DNA of 64,000 bases from Vicinamibacteria bacterium (GTDB lineage: Bacteria; Acidobacteriota; Vicinamibacteria; Fen-336). The stretch covers positions 1 to 64,000 of the forward strand of contig JAMQGV010000024.1 in assembly GCA_025994075.1 (NCBI GenBank), given 5' to 3'. Positions 50,042 through 57,892 of the stretch are shown here, piece after piece. Below the pieces are notes generated by a model, which searched no databases, was not told the origin of the DNA, and worked only from the letters and a program-made list of their open reading frames with translations. Position 1 is the first letter of the stretch. Every line of letters starts with the position of its first letter. Position numbers and translations under genes: made by a program.

Positions 50042-51421
50042 TCAGTGCTTGCCGCGGCTCTCCCGCCGCCGCCGCGCCCAGCCTTCCTTGACGACCTGGC
50101 TGGGGCGCGACACGGCCAGCGCATCGGCCGGCACGTCCTTGGTGATCACCGAGCCGGCGCCGACGTAGGCGCCGTCGGCGATCGTCACCGGTGCCACCAG
50201 CGTCGAGTTGGAGCCGACGAAGGCGCCGGCGCCGATCGCCGTCGGGTGCTTGGCGTGGCCGTCGTAGTTGCAGGTGATGGTGCCGGCGCCGATGTTCGCC
50301 CTGGGCCCGATCACCGCGTCGCCGAGGTAGGTCAGATGCGGCGCCTTGGCGCCCGCGCCGAGCCGGGTCTTCTTGAGCTCGACGAAGTTGCCGACCTTGG
50401 CGCCCGGCTCGATCACCGTCTCCGGGCGCAGGTGGGCGAACGGCCCGATCGTGGCGCCCTGCTCGACCTGGCACTCGCGCAGCAGGCAGTGGTCGAGCAC
50501 CGTGGCGCCGGCGCCGACGCTGGCGCTCTCCAGGCGCACGAAGGGACCGAGCACCGCGCCTGCCTCGACCCGGCTCGCCCCGCCGATCACCGTGAACGGC
50601 CGCAGCACGGCGTCGGCCGCGACAACCGCGTCTTCCGAGACCCAGGTCGACGCGGGGTCCTCGATCGCGACCCCGGCCTCCATCAGCCCGTGCAGCCGGG
50701 CCGCGCGGCGCAGCGCCGTTGCCGCCGCCAACTCGGCCACCGTGTTGACGCCGCGGCCCTCGTCGGCATCGGCCGCGGCCACCGCCGAGATCCGCCCGCC
50801 GCCCGCCGCGATCGCCGCCACCACGTCGGTCAGGTAGTACTCGCCCTGGGCGTTCTGCGGGGTGAGCGTCGCGAGCGCGCGTTCGAGGGCGTCGGCCGCG
50901 AACGCGTAGACCCCGACGTTGATCTCGCCGATCGCGCGCTCCTCGGGGCTTGCGTCGCGGGCTTCGACGATGCGGGCGACGCCACCGTCCGCGCCGCGCA
51001 CGACGCGGCCGTAGGCGCCCGCGTCGGGCAGCGTCACGCTCAGCAGGGCCGCGGCGTCCCCCGCCGCGCGCCGGGCGAGCAGGGCGCGCAGCGACTCCGC
51101 GCGCAGCAGCGGCAGGTCGCCGTTCACGACCAGCACCGTGTCGGCCCCGGCGATCGCCTCGCGGGCGACCATCACCGCGTGACCGGTGCCGCGCGGCGGG
51201 TCCTGCCGCACGAAGGTGAAGCCGCGCCCCGCGAAGGAGCGCTCCACGGCCTCCGCCTCGTGGCCGGTGACGACCACGACGCGGCTGACGCCCGCGCCGG
51301 CCAGCGCCCGCAGCGGGTACTCGAGCAGCGGCAGCCCGTGCACCCGGTGCAGCACCTTGGGCCGGGCGCTGCGCATCCGCGTGCCCTTGCCGGCCGCGAG
51401 GACGACCGCGCGGACGTCCAA
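50042..51421 (-). CDS. glmU: Bifunctional GlmU (glucosamine-1-P acetyltransferase / UDP-GlcNAc pyrophosphorylase)
   Basis: Completes UDP-GlcNAc synthesis. The 459-residue protein has the N-terminal uridylyltransferase domain (LAAGKGTRM at 8-16, GDLPLL) and the C-terminal left-handed beta-helix of hexapeptide repeats ending in the acetyltransferase site ([14 protein letters not shown]). A TTG start, 5 nt after the TPR gene, reads [14 protein letters not shown] and matches family length; no ATG or GTG fits. Confidence 0.96.
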   Translation of the reverse strand: MDVRAVVLAAGKGTRMRSARPKVLHRVHGLPLLEYPLRALAGAGVSRVVVVTGHEAEAVERSFAGRGFTFVRQDPPRGTGHAVMVAREAIAGADTVLVVNGDLPLLRAESLRALLARRAAGDAAALLSVTLPDAGAYGRVVRGADGGVARIVEARDASPEERAIGEINVGVYAFAADALERALATLTPQNAQGEYYLTDVVAAIAAGGGRISAVAAADADEGRGVNTVAELAAATALRRAARLHGLMEAGVAIEDPASTWVSEDAVVAADAVLRPFTVIGGASRVEAGAVLGPFVRLESASVGAGATVLDHCLLRECQVEQGATIGPFAHLRPETVIEPGAKVGNFVELKKTRLGAGAKAPHLTYLGDAVIGPRANIGAGTITCNYDGHAKHPTAIGAGAFVGSNSTLVAPVTIADGAYVGAGSVITKDVPADALAVSRPSQVVKEGWARRRRESRGKH

Positions 51422-51426
51422 GCCGA

Positions 51427-51921
51427 TCAGGCCTCGAGCAGGGCCGCGATCTCCTCGTCCTCGCGCAGCGCCTCGAAGTCGGCGTCGCGGCGGGCGTGGA
51501 CCCGGCTCTCGGGCGACAGGTCGACGGCCTTCTGCAGCGCCTTGCGGGCGGTGGCGTCGTCGCCGTTGCGGGCGGCGGCGGCGGCCAGGCAGTAGTGGGC
51601 GACGTCGTTCTGCGGGGCGAGCCCCGCCGCCTGGGCGAACTGCTTCTGGGCCTCGGCGAACTCGCCGCGGTTGTGCAGCACGCTGCCCCAGGCCAGATGC
51701 TCCTCGGCCGTCTTCGGCTTGAAGGCGCCCTTCTTGTCCGCGTGCTGCGCGCACACGGCGAGATAGGTGCGCGCGCGCTCGCCCAGCTCCGCGGACTCGC
51801 TGCGGGCGAGCGGCTCGAGCAGCTCGGCCGCCTTCTCGTAGTCCTTCTTCCAGAAGGCCTTGAGCGCCTTCTCGTAGGCCTCGACGCTCTGCGCGCCGGC
51901 CTTCTCCACCTTCTTGCTCAT
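51427..51921 (-). CDS. TPR-repeat protein
   Basis: A 164-residue soluble helical protein, with tetratricopeptide repeats recognisable by pattern ([87 protein letters not shown]) and no signal peptide. A protein-interaction role is likely; the partner is unknown. It precedes glmU by 5 nt. Confidence 0.85.
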   Translation of the reverse strand: MSKKVEKAGAQSVEAYEKALKAFWKKDYEKAAELLEPLARSESAELGERARTYLAVCAQHADKKGAFKPKTAEEHLAWGSVLHNRGEFAEAQKQFAQAAGLAPQNDVAHYCLAAAAARNGDDATARKALQKAVDLSPESRVHARRDADFEALREDEEIAALLEA

Positions 51922-52011
51922 GGCAGAACCGTCTCGTCCTTCCCGGGCCGCGTGTCGGGCGACGGCCGTCGCCCCGCTGCCTGCAAGCGACCAGTTTAGC
52001 AGGCCGGGGGC

Positions 52012-52017
52012 TACAAT
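52012..52017 (+). promoter_or_regulatory. Candidate -10 element giving a near-leaderless message
   Basis: TACAAT ends 11 nt before the ATG of the aminotransferase gene. Initiation near 52024 would leave about five leader nucleotides, and no ribosome-binding site precedes the ATG. The -35 candidate GACCAG is poor. Confidence 0.45.
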
Positions 52018-52028
52018 CGCTGCCGCCC

Positions 52029-53222
52029 ATGGACGACACCCGCCTCCAGGCGCTTCGCGCCCGCTTCCCGATCCTCGGCCGCTCGACCTACCTCGTCAGC
52101 CACTCGCTGGGGGCGATGCCGGCGGCCGCCCGCGAGCGCCTGGGCGCCTACGCCGACGCCTGGGAGACCCGCGGCGTGCGGGCCTGGGCGGAGGGTTGGT
52201 GGTCGATGCCCGTCACGACCGGCGACAAGCTGGGACGGCTGCTCGGCGCGGCGCCCGGCTCGATCGTGATGCACCAGAACGTCTCGGTCTGCCAGGCGCT
52301 GATCCTGTCCTGCTTCGAGTTCACCGGGAAGCGCAACAAGATCGTCTACGACGACCTCAACTTCCCCTCGGTGATGTACGTCTACGAGGCCCACCGCCGG
52401 CTCGGCGCGCGGGTCGAGATGGTGGCCTCCGAAGACGGCATCACGGTGCCGCTCGAGAAGCTGCTCGCCGCGATCGACGAGGAGACGCTGCTCGTCCCCA
52501 TCTCGCACGTGCTGTTCAAGAGCGCCTTCGTGCAGGACGTCGCGGCGATCGTGCGCCGCGCCCACGAGGTCGGCGCGCTGGTGGTGGCGGACCTCTACCA
52601 GTCGGCGGGCACGGTGCCGGTGGACCTCGCCGCCTGGGACGTCGACTTCGCCACCGGCGGCTCGGTCAAGTGGCTCTGTGGCGGCCCCGGTGCGGGCTAC
52701 CTCTACGTCGCGCCGCGGCTGCGCGACACGCTGCGGCCGCGGGTCACCGGCTGGATGGCGCACGCGCGGCCGTTCGCGTTCGAGCCGGGCGAGATCGAGT
52801 ACGCGGCCGACTGGACCCGCTTCCTCCACGGCTCGCCCGCGATCCCGGCGCTCTACGCGGCCGAGGCCGGCTACGAGGCGGTGGCCGAGGTCGGAATCGA
52901 GGCGATCCGCGCGAAGTCGATGCGCCAGATCGCGCTGCTGCTGGACCGCGCCCGCCAGCACGGGCTCGCCCCCCACGTGCCCGCCGACCCGGCGCAGCGC
53001 GGCGGGATGGCGATCCTTGCCGTGCCCGAGGGCGAGGCGGTCACGCGCGAGTTGCTGCGGAGGGAGATCGTCGTCGACCACCGCCCCGGCGCCGGTATCC
53101 GGATCTCCCCCCACTTCTACACGACCGACGCCGAGGTCCTTCGCGCGGTCGACGAGATCCGCGCGATCCTCGACAGCGGCGCCCACCGCCGCCACCTGGC
53201 GGACGGCGGCACGGGCTTCTAG
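52029..53222 (+). CDS. Class V aminotransferase-fold PLP enzyme (kynureninase-like)
   Basis: A 397-residue fold-type I PLP enzyme. The N-terminal RSTYLVSHSLGAMPAAARERL resembles the kynureninase start, and the PLP lysine is in FATGGSVKWLCGGPGAGYLYV, the same spacing as kynureninases (SxKxLxGGPG). The Asp that holds the pyridine nitrogen is in LVVADLYQSAG. Family members include kynureninases and cysteine desulfurases; substrate not assignable, and no tryptophan-catabolism gene is adjacent. Divergent from the TPR-glmU genes. Confidence 0.88.
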   Translation: MDDTRLQALRARFPILGRSTYLVSHSLGAMPAAARERLGAYADAWETRGVRAWAEGWWSMPVTTGDKLGRLLGAAPGSIVMHQNVSVCQALILSCFEFTGKRNKIVYDDLNFPSVMYVYEAHRRLGARVEMVASEDGITVPLEKLLAAIDEETLLVPISHVLFKSAFVQDVAAIVRRAHEVGALVVADLYQSAGTVPVDLAAWDVDFATGGSVKWLCGGPGAGYLYVAPRLRDTLRPRVTGWMAHARPFAFEPGEIEYAADWTRFLHGSPAIPALYAAEAGYEAVAEVGIEAIRAKSMRQIALLLDRARQHGLAPHVPADPAQRGGMAILAVPEGEAVTRELLRREIVVDHRPGAGIRISPHFYTTDAEVLRAVDEIRAILDSGAHRRHLADGGTGF

Positions 53223-53223
53223 T

Positions 53224-53257
53224 GTGGCCCCGAGGCCACTTGTGGCGACGGAGCCAC
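53224..53257 (+). terminator. Tandem GTGGC/GCCAC hairpins after the aminotransferase gene
   Basis: Two hairpins directly follow the stop: GTGGCC-CCGA-GGCCAC (53224-53239) and GTGGC-GACGGA-GCCAC (53242-53257), separated by TT. They probably end or stabilise the upstream message before lpxC. The rest of the gap to lpxC shows no clear promoter. Confidence 0.6.
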
Positions 53258-53361
53258 GGTTGTCGTCCCGGCGCTTCTACCGCAAAGCGTTGAAAACAAA
53301 GCCGATCCAGTCCGGGCCCCGACGCCGGTTGCGGGCCTGAGAATTGCAGGCAGAGGGCGCG

Positions 53362-54276
53362 GTGCCGCAGAGACACACCCTCGAGCGTTCCGTCACGTGT
53401 GCCGGCATCGGCCTGCACTCCGGCCGCGTCGTGCGGCTCGCCCTGCATCCGGCCGCACCGGGGCACGGCATCCGCTTCCGGCGCAGCGACGTCGGCGTCG
53501 AGATCCCGGCCAGTCTCGCCCACCTCTCGCGGACCGATCACGCCACGACCCTGACCGCGGAAGGGGTGTCGGTGGGGACGGTCGAGCACCTGCTGTCCTC
53601 GCTGCACGCCCTCGCGATCGACGACGTCCTGGTCGACGTCGACGGGCCCGAGGTGCCGGTCCTCGACGGCTCCTCCGCCCCGTTCGTGATGCTGCTGCAC
53701 GAGGCCGGCCGTCGCGCCCATGGCGGCGCACGGGAGTACCTGAAGGTGCTGCGCCCGGTCGAGGTCGTGCGCGGCGGGCGCTCGGTGCGCTTCTCGCCGG
53801 CCGACCACCTGCGCATCACCTACACGATCGGCTTCGACCACCCGCTGCTCCACCACCAGCAGGGCAGCTTCCGCGTCGACGCGCAGACCTTCGCCGAGCA
53901 GATCGCTCCGGCCCGCACCTTCGGCTTCATGGCCGAGGTCGAGCTGCTGCGCCAGCACGGCCTGGCGCTGGGCGGCAGCCTCGAGAACGCGATCGTGATC
54001 GGCGAGAGCGGCGTGCTCAACGGGCACCTGCGCTTCGAGGACGAGTTCGTGCGCCACAAGGTGCTCGACGCGATCGGCGACCTGGCGCTGCTGCCGTGGC
54101 CCGTGGTCGCCCACGTCGAGGCCGTCAAGGCCGGCCACGCGCTGCACGCGGCGGCGGCCCAGGCGTTGCTCGAGGCCGAAGACGCCTGGACGCTGGTGAC
54201 GCGGCCCGAGCTGCCGACCCTGCCCGCGCTGCGCCCGGCCGAAGGCGCCGTCCCGGCGCCGCTGCCCGCCGTCTAG
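53362..54276 (+). CDS. lpxC: UDP-3-O-acyl-N-acetylglucosamine deacetylase LpxC
   Basis: Zinc enzyme of the first committed step of lipid A synthesis. The 304-residue protein has the zinc ligands H76 (VEHLLSSLHAL) and H232/D236 (RHKVLDAIGDL), the catalytic E75, and the start PQRHTLERSVTCAGIGLHSG. GTG 53362, with AGAGGG just upstream, gives the family N-terminus; a TTG 18 nt earlier is the alternative. Its presence shows the organism makes LPS. Confidence 0.97.
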   Translation: MPQRHTLERSVTCAGIGLHSGRVVRLALHPAAPGHGIRFRRSDVGVEIPASLAHLSRTDHATTLTAEGVSVGTVEHLLSSLHALAIDDVLVDVDGPEVPVLDGSSAPFVMLLHEAGRRAHGGAREYLKVLRPVEVVRGGRSVRFSPADHLRITYTIGFDHPLLHHQQGSFRVDAQTFAEQIAPARTFGFMAEVELLRQHGLALGGSLENAIVIGESGVLNGHLRFEDEFVRHKVLDAIGDLALLPWPVVAHVEAVKAGHALHAAAAQALLEAEDAWTLVTRPELPTLPALRPAEGAVPAPLPAV

Positions 54277-54290
54277 CCGGCGCTGTTTCG

Positions 54291-54674
54291 CTAGCGGGCC
54301 GGTTTCACGTCGGCCGCCACCTTCAGCTCCAGGCGCGGTCGCCGCTCGTCGTTGGTCGCGACCACCACCTTGCGCTCCACCGGCCCTTTCGACTTGCGGG
54401 TCTCCAGGCTGACCCGCAGCGCCGTCGACCCGCCCGGGGCGACCCGATGCGAGCCCAGCAGCGCGGCGGTGCACGAGCAGTCGCTGGCGATCGGCCCCAG
54501 CACCAGCTCCGCGTCGCCGTGGTTGCGGATCGTGAACTGGGTCGACAGCGTGCGCCCGGGCAAGGCGGCACCGAAGTCGAAGCGCTCCGGCTCGACCACC
54601 ACCCGCGGCGCGGGCTCGGCGGCGGAGACAGCGCCGGCCCACAGCGCCAGCAGCAGCGCCGCGCGCCGCCTCAC
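54291..54674 (-). CDS. Secreted DUF1573-domain protein
   Basis: A 127-residue protein with a signal peptide (cleavage near VSAAE, residue 19) and one DUF1573 Ig-like beta-sandwich: ERFDFGAALPGRTLSTQFTIRNHGDAELVL, a SDCSCT segment and PGGSTALRV. Such domains occur in periplasmic and surface proteins of Bacteroidota and Acidobacteriota; function unknown. GTG start overlaps the stop of the upstream gene (GTGA). Last in the long chain; convergent with lpxC at 14 nt. Confidence 0.85.
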   Translation of the reverse strand: MRRRAALLLALWAGAVSAAEPAPRVVVEPERFDFGAALPGRTLSTQFTIRNHGDAELVLGPIASDCSCTAALLGSHRVAPGGSTALRVSLETRKSKGPVERKVVVATNDERRPRLELKVAADVKPAR

Positions 54675-54976
54675 GCCCGACCCGTCGGCCGCCGTCCGGC
54701 CTTCTTCTTCGCCGGCGCGGTCAGCTTGCGCATGTAGGCGTCGAGCATCTCGTTCTCGTAGGTGACCGAGTTGAGGAACAGGCTCTCGACGAGGTAGCTG
54801 CGGCGCTCGTCTTCGCTCATCTGCTCGACGATGCCGCGGATCTCCGCCATCACGTCCTCGAACGAGGCCCGCAACTGGCTCTTCAGCGTGACCTCGCGAT
54901 AGAGCAGCTCCAGCACGGCGAGGATGTCGCCGTCGAGCTCGAGCGCGGCCCCGCCGCGCAGCCGGACCTTACGCAT
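54671..54976 (-). CDS. Hypothetical protein in the sigma/STAS cluster
   Basis: A 101-residue, mostly helical protein without a signal peptide; the basic tail reads KKKAGRRPTGRA. No family recognised. It overlaps the STAS gene by 8 bp and the DUF1573 gene by 4 bp, so coexpression is near certain. The middle (SFEDVMAEIRGIVEQMSEDERRSYLVE) is acidic and amphipathic, compatible with a protein-binding helix. Confidence 0.75.
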   Translation of the reverse strand: MRKVRLRGGAALELDGDILAVLELLYREVTLKSQLRASFEDVMAEIRGIVEQMSEDERRSYLVESLFLNSVTYENEMLDAYMRKLTAPAKKKAGRRPTGRA

Positions 54977-55322
54977 CGCCGCGCTCCCCCAGCGCCGCCA
55001 CCGCGTCGGCGCACGACTTGTGGACCGACACGATGCGGTGCACGCCGGTCATCGACAGCATGGTCTCGACCCGCGGCTGCAGGCTGCACAGGTGAACGGC
55101 TCCGCCGTGCTCGGCGAGCAGGCGGTGGATGTCCATCAGGCAGCCGATCGAGGCGGAGTCGATGTAGCCGACCGCGCCCAGGTCGATCACCAGCTTGCGG
55201 GTCCCCGCCTCGACGAGGCCGCGCACCTCGCCGAAGAACGCCGCCAGCACCGGGTAGGTGAGCTTGGCCTCCCCGACCCGGAGGACCCTCACGTCGCCGC
55301 GGCTCTCGTGGCTCAGCTCCAT
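54969..55322 (-). CDS. STAS-domain anti-sigma factor antagonist (second copy)
   Basis: A 117-residue STAS protein with the phosphorylatable S56 in YIDSASIGCLMD. GGAAGG precedes the ATG. It overlaps the end of the ECF sigma gene by 10 bp, which links it to that sigma factor. No kinase gene of the RsbW type is in the cluster. Confidence 0.92.
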   Translation of the reverse strand: MELSHESRGDVRVLRVGEAKLTYPVLAAFFGEVRGLVEAGTRKLVIDLGAVGYIDSASIGCLMDIHRLLAEHGGAVHLCSLQPRVETMLSMTGVHRIVSVHKSCADAVAALGERGDA

Positions 55323-55930
55323 CGTTCCTTCCCCCCACGCGCGCGCGCCGGGCGGCTGCCGCCGCGGCCCGCCTGGGCCCGCAGCAGCAGGCGCGCCAGC
55401 TCCTCGCGCCCGCGATTGATCCGACTCTTGACCGTGCCCTCCGGCAGCCCCAGCCGGTCGGCCATCTCCTGGTACGTGAGCCCGACCAGGTCGCGCAGCA
55501 CGACCGCCTCGCGCAGCTTGTCGGGCAACTGGTCGAGGCCGCGACGCACGAAGCTGGTGCGGTCGCGCGACTCCAGCTCCCGGTACGGGTTGCCGGAGGC
55601 GGCCGGCGCCAGGTCGAACGCCAGCAGGTCCTCGACGACCACCTCGCGCTCGCGCTTGCCGGCGCGGTAGCGGTCGATGCAGTAGTTGCGGGCGACGCTC
55701 GACAGCCAGGTGCCGAAGTCGGCGTCGCGGTGGAAGCGGTCGAGGCTCTTGAAGACCTTGAGGAAGATCTCCTGGGTCAGGTCCTCGGCCTCGGCGTGGC
55801 GGCCGGTGAACTTCCACGCGATGTGGAACACGCGGCGCCGGTAGCGGGCGACGATCTCCTCCCACGCCGCGTCGTCGCGGGCGAGACAGCGCTCGATCAG
55901 GCGCACGTCGTCGCGGGTGGGCGGGGCCAA
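55313..55930 (-). CDS. ECF-type RNA polymerase sigma factor
   Basis: A 205-residue sigma-70 family factor with region 2 (YRRRVFHIAWKFTGRHAEAEDLTQEIFLKVFKSL, FGTWLSSVARNYCIDRYR) and region 4 (LPDKLREAVVLRDLVGLTYQEMADRLGLPEGTVKSRINRGREEL), region 3 missing. The basic tail [18 protein letters not shown] is longer than usual. TTG start; GTG 24 nt downstream is an alternative. No membrane anti-sigma factor follows; a STAS gene does. Confidence 0.92.
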   Translation of the reverse strand: MAPPTRDDVRLIERCLARDDAAWEEIVARYRRRVFHIAWKFTGRHAEAEDLTQEIFLKVFKSLDRFHRDADFGTWLSSVARNYCIDRYRAGKREREVVVEDLLAFDLAPAASGNPYRELESRDRTSFVRRGLDQLPDKLREAVVLRDLVGLTYQEMADRLGLPEGTVKSRINRGREELARLLLRAQAGRGGSRPARARGGKERWS

Positions 55931-55931
55931 G

Positions 55932-56741
55932 CTACTTCAGCGGCGGCCGCCCGGCGGCCGTCCACGCGGTGTACCAGTAGCTGCCCACGGCGTCGGCGGC
56001 CCGCGACAGCCGTTCCTTCAGCAGCTCGCCCATGCGCAGTTTCGCGGCGTCGTAGTAGATCGACCCGTAGCCGGGCTTGCCGCGCGCCGCCAGCTCCTCG
56101 AGGAAGAGCACGTTGTCGACCCACACGTAGCTCGCGCTCATCAGCGAGAAGGCGTGCGCCTGCGGGTTCTCCAGCAGGTGGGCGTCGTCGGTCGACAGCT
56201 TGAGCTCGCCGGTCATCGCCTCCGGCAGCTTGACCGCGAAGCGCTGGTAGAGCCCGTGCTGGCCCGTCTCGGTGCCGTCGTGGTGGCGGCTCAGCGCCAG
56301 CGGGTTGCACAGCTCCGCGACCAGCGCGGCGAGGGTGTCGGCCGCGCCCAGGATGCGGTCCTTCTCGCCGGCGCGGAAGGCCTCGACCAGCCGGCCGTAG
56401 CTCTCCTGGACCAGCCACGGCAGGCGGCCCACCTCGTCCGCGGCGACGCCGAAGCGTTCGCGGAACGCCTCCTCGCGCTGCGGCAGGTCGGCGAACGGGA
56501 AGGGCAGCAGCCGATCGACGAGGAACCGCCGCTCGGGCGTGTCGGCCGGCGCCGTCGACTCCAGCGCCAGCGTCGGCAGCTCCAGGCGGTGGGACTTGAA
56601 GAACTCGCGCAGGCCCTTCGGCAGCGTCTCGATGGCCCGCGCGGTGACGGCCTCGTGGCCGACCGGGCCCCACGCGTCGACGGGCCGCGGCCAGGCGCCC
56701 AACACGAGCGCGAGCGCCGCGATCTTCGTCCAGCTCGCCAT
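55932..56741 (-). CDS. Secreted S1/P1-nuclease-like zinc hydrolase
   Basis: A 269-residue protein with a signal peptide ending in VDA, so the mature enzyme would start with Trp in WGPVGHEAVTARAI; in S1/P1 nucleases and phospholipase C this N-terminal Trp binds zinc. Other zinc-ligand-like residues: GH in the same segment, D in SYGRLVEAFRAGEKD, and the cluster SRHHDGTETGQHGLYQRF. Nuclease or phospholipase activity cannot be distinguished. GGGGAG precedes ATG 56741. The stop is 1 nt before the sigma gene start. Confidence 0.82.
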   Translation of the reverse strand: MASWTKIAALALVLGAWPRPVDAWGPVGHEAVTARAIETLPKGLREFFKSHRLELPTLALESTAPADTPERRFLVDRLLPFPFADLPQREEAFRERFGVAADEVGRLPWLVQESYGRLVEAFRAGEKDRILGAADTLAALVAELCNPLALSRHHDGTETGQHGLYQRFAVKLPEAMTGELKLSTDDAHLLENPQAHAFSLMSASYVWVDNVLFLEELAARGKPGYGSIYYDAAKLRMGELLKERLSRAADAVGSYWYTAWTAAGRPPLK

Positions 56742-56790
56742 TGCTTCTCCCCTGCCCCGCAGCCGATCCCCCAAGGGTAACAGGCCGCGG

Positions 56791-57588
56791 CTACAGCCCG
56801 GCGCGGGCGATCGTCAGCACGCGGACCTCGCGCGCCCCGGCGTCCAGCAGCACCCGGGCGCAGGCGCGGACGGTCGCGCCTGTCGTGTACACGTCGTCGA
56901 CCAGCACCACGACCCGGCCGGCGACCGCGGCCCGCCGGCGGACGGCGAAAGCGCCGGCGACGTTGCGGCGGCGCTCGGCCGCCCTGAGCCCCGCCTGGAC
57001 GGCGGTGTCGCGCCGCCGCACCAGCACCCCGCGCTCGTGTCGCGGCGCTCCCGCGCGGGCGACCGCGGCGCACAGCTCCTCCGACTGGTTGAAACCGCGC
57101 TCGCGCAGGCGCCGCGGGTGCAGCGGCACCGCGACCAGCACGTCGGCACCCGAGAGGACGGCGCCGGCTTCCGGCCGCTCGCGCAGCCGCGAGGCGACGC
57201 GGCTCGCGGCACTGCGGCGGCCGCCGTACTTGAACGCGTGCACGAGGGCCCGCAGCGGCCCCTCGTGCGGCCCCAGCGACGCGCCGCGCGCGATCGGCTG
57301 CAACCCGCGGCGGCAGCGGCCGCAGGTCCCCGCCACGAGCAGCGGCGCGCCGCAGCCGCAGGCGGCCGCGTGCTGCGGCAGGGCCTGCCAGCAGGCGCCG
57401 CACAGCGGCCCCTGGCTGGGCCGCTCGACGCCGCGCGCGCAGCCAGGACACTCCGCGGGGAACACCGCGGCCAGCACCGGGTCGAGCACGCCCGCGCGGG
57501 CGCGCTCGACGAGCCGGGCCGGGAGCGAGAGGTTCAGAGCAGCCCCTGCTCCTGCTTCTCCTGGCAGGAGAGGCAGTGGCGGGCCCAC
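56791..57588 (-). CDS. comF: ComF-family amidophosphoribosyltransferase-like protein
   Basis: A protein with an N-terminal zinc ribbon (CPGC...CGAC...CGC...CGRC) and a C-terminal PRTase domain with the PRPP loop VVVLVDDVYTTGAT. ComF homologues assist uptake of single-stranded DNA in transformation. The start is uncertain: GTG 57588 has GGAGG 7 nt upstream but overlaps the TraR-like gene by 55 bp; GTG 57489, reading VLDPVLAAVFPAECPGC, better matches the family N-terminus (232 residues). Confidence 0.9.
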   Translation of the reverse strand: MGPPLPLLPGEAGAGAALNLSLPARLVERARAGVLDPVLAAVFPAECPGCARGVERPSQGPLCGACWQALPQHAAACGCGAPLLVAGTCGRCRRGLQPIARGASLGPHEGPLRALVHAFKYGGRRSAASRVASRLRERPEAGAVLSGADVLVAVPLHPRRLRERGFNQSEELCAAVARAGAPRHERGVLVRRRDTAVQAGLRAAERRRNVAGAFAVRRRAAVAGRVVVLVDDVYTTGATVRACARVLLDAGAREVRVLTIARAGL

Positions 57589-57887
57589 GGCACCGCCTCC
57601 AGCCGCTTGCGCTCGACCTCGCCCTTGCAGCTCACGCAGGTGCCGAAGCGGCGCTCCTCGATCCGGACCAGGGCCTCCTCGACGAGCTGGAGCTGCTGCC
57701 GCTCGGTGGCCGAGAGGCTGAACAGGAACTCCTTGGTGTACGAGTTGGCGGCCTTGTCGGCGAGGTCCTGCGCGCCTTCTTCGTCGGCGGCCATCCCGTA
57801 GGCCTTCGAGCGCCCGTACGCGCGGACCATCTCGTCCTTGCGCTGGAGCAGCCGCTCCTTGAAGCCCTTGATCGTCTTCTGGTCCAT
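57534..57887 (-). CDS. TraR/DksA-family zinc-finger protein
   Basis: A 117-residue protein with a helical coiled region and the DksA-type zinc finger CVSC...CLSC (17-residue spacing) near the C-terminus. Members bind RNA polymerase through the secondary channel; DksA itself carries Asp residues at the coiled-coil tip, which are not obvious here. ATG 57887 lies 11 nt after AAGGAG; GTG 57896 overlapping the AAA+ gene stop is an alternative. Confidence 0.88.
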   Translation of the reverse strand: MDQKTIKGFKERLLQRKDEMVRAYGRSKAYGMAADEEGAQDLADKAANSYTKEFLFSLSATERQQLQLVEEALVRIEERRFGTCVSCKGEVERKRLEAVPWARHCLSCQEKQEQGLL

Positions 57888-57892
57888 GCCGG

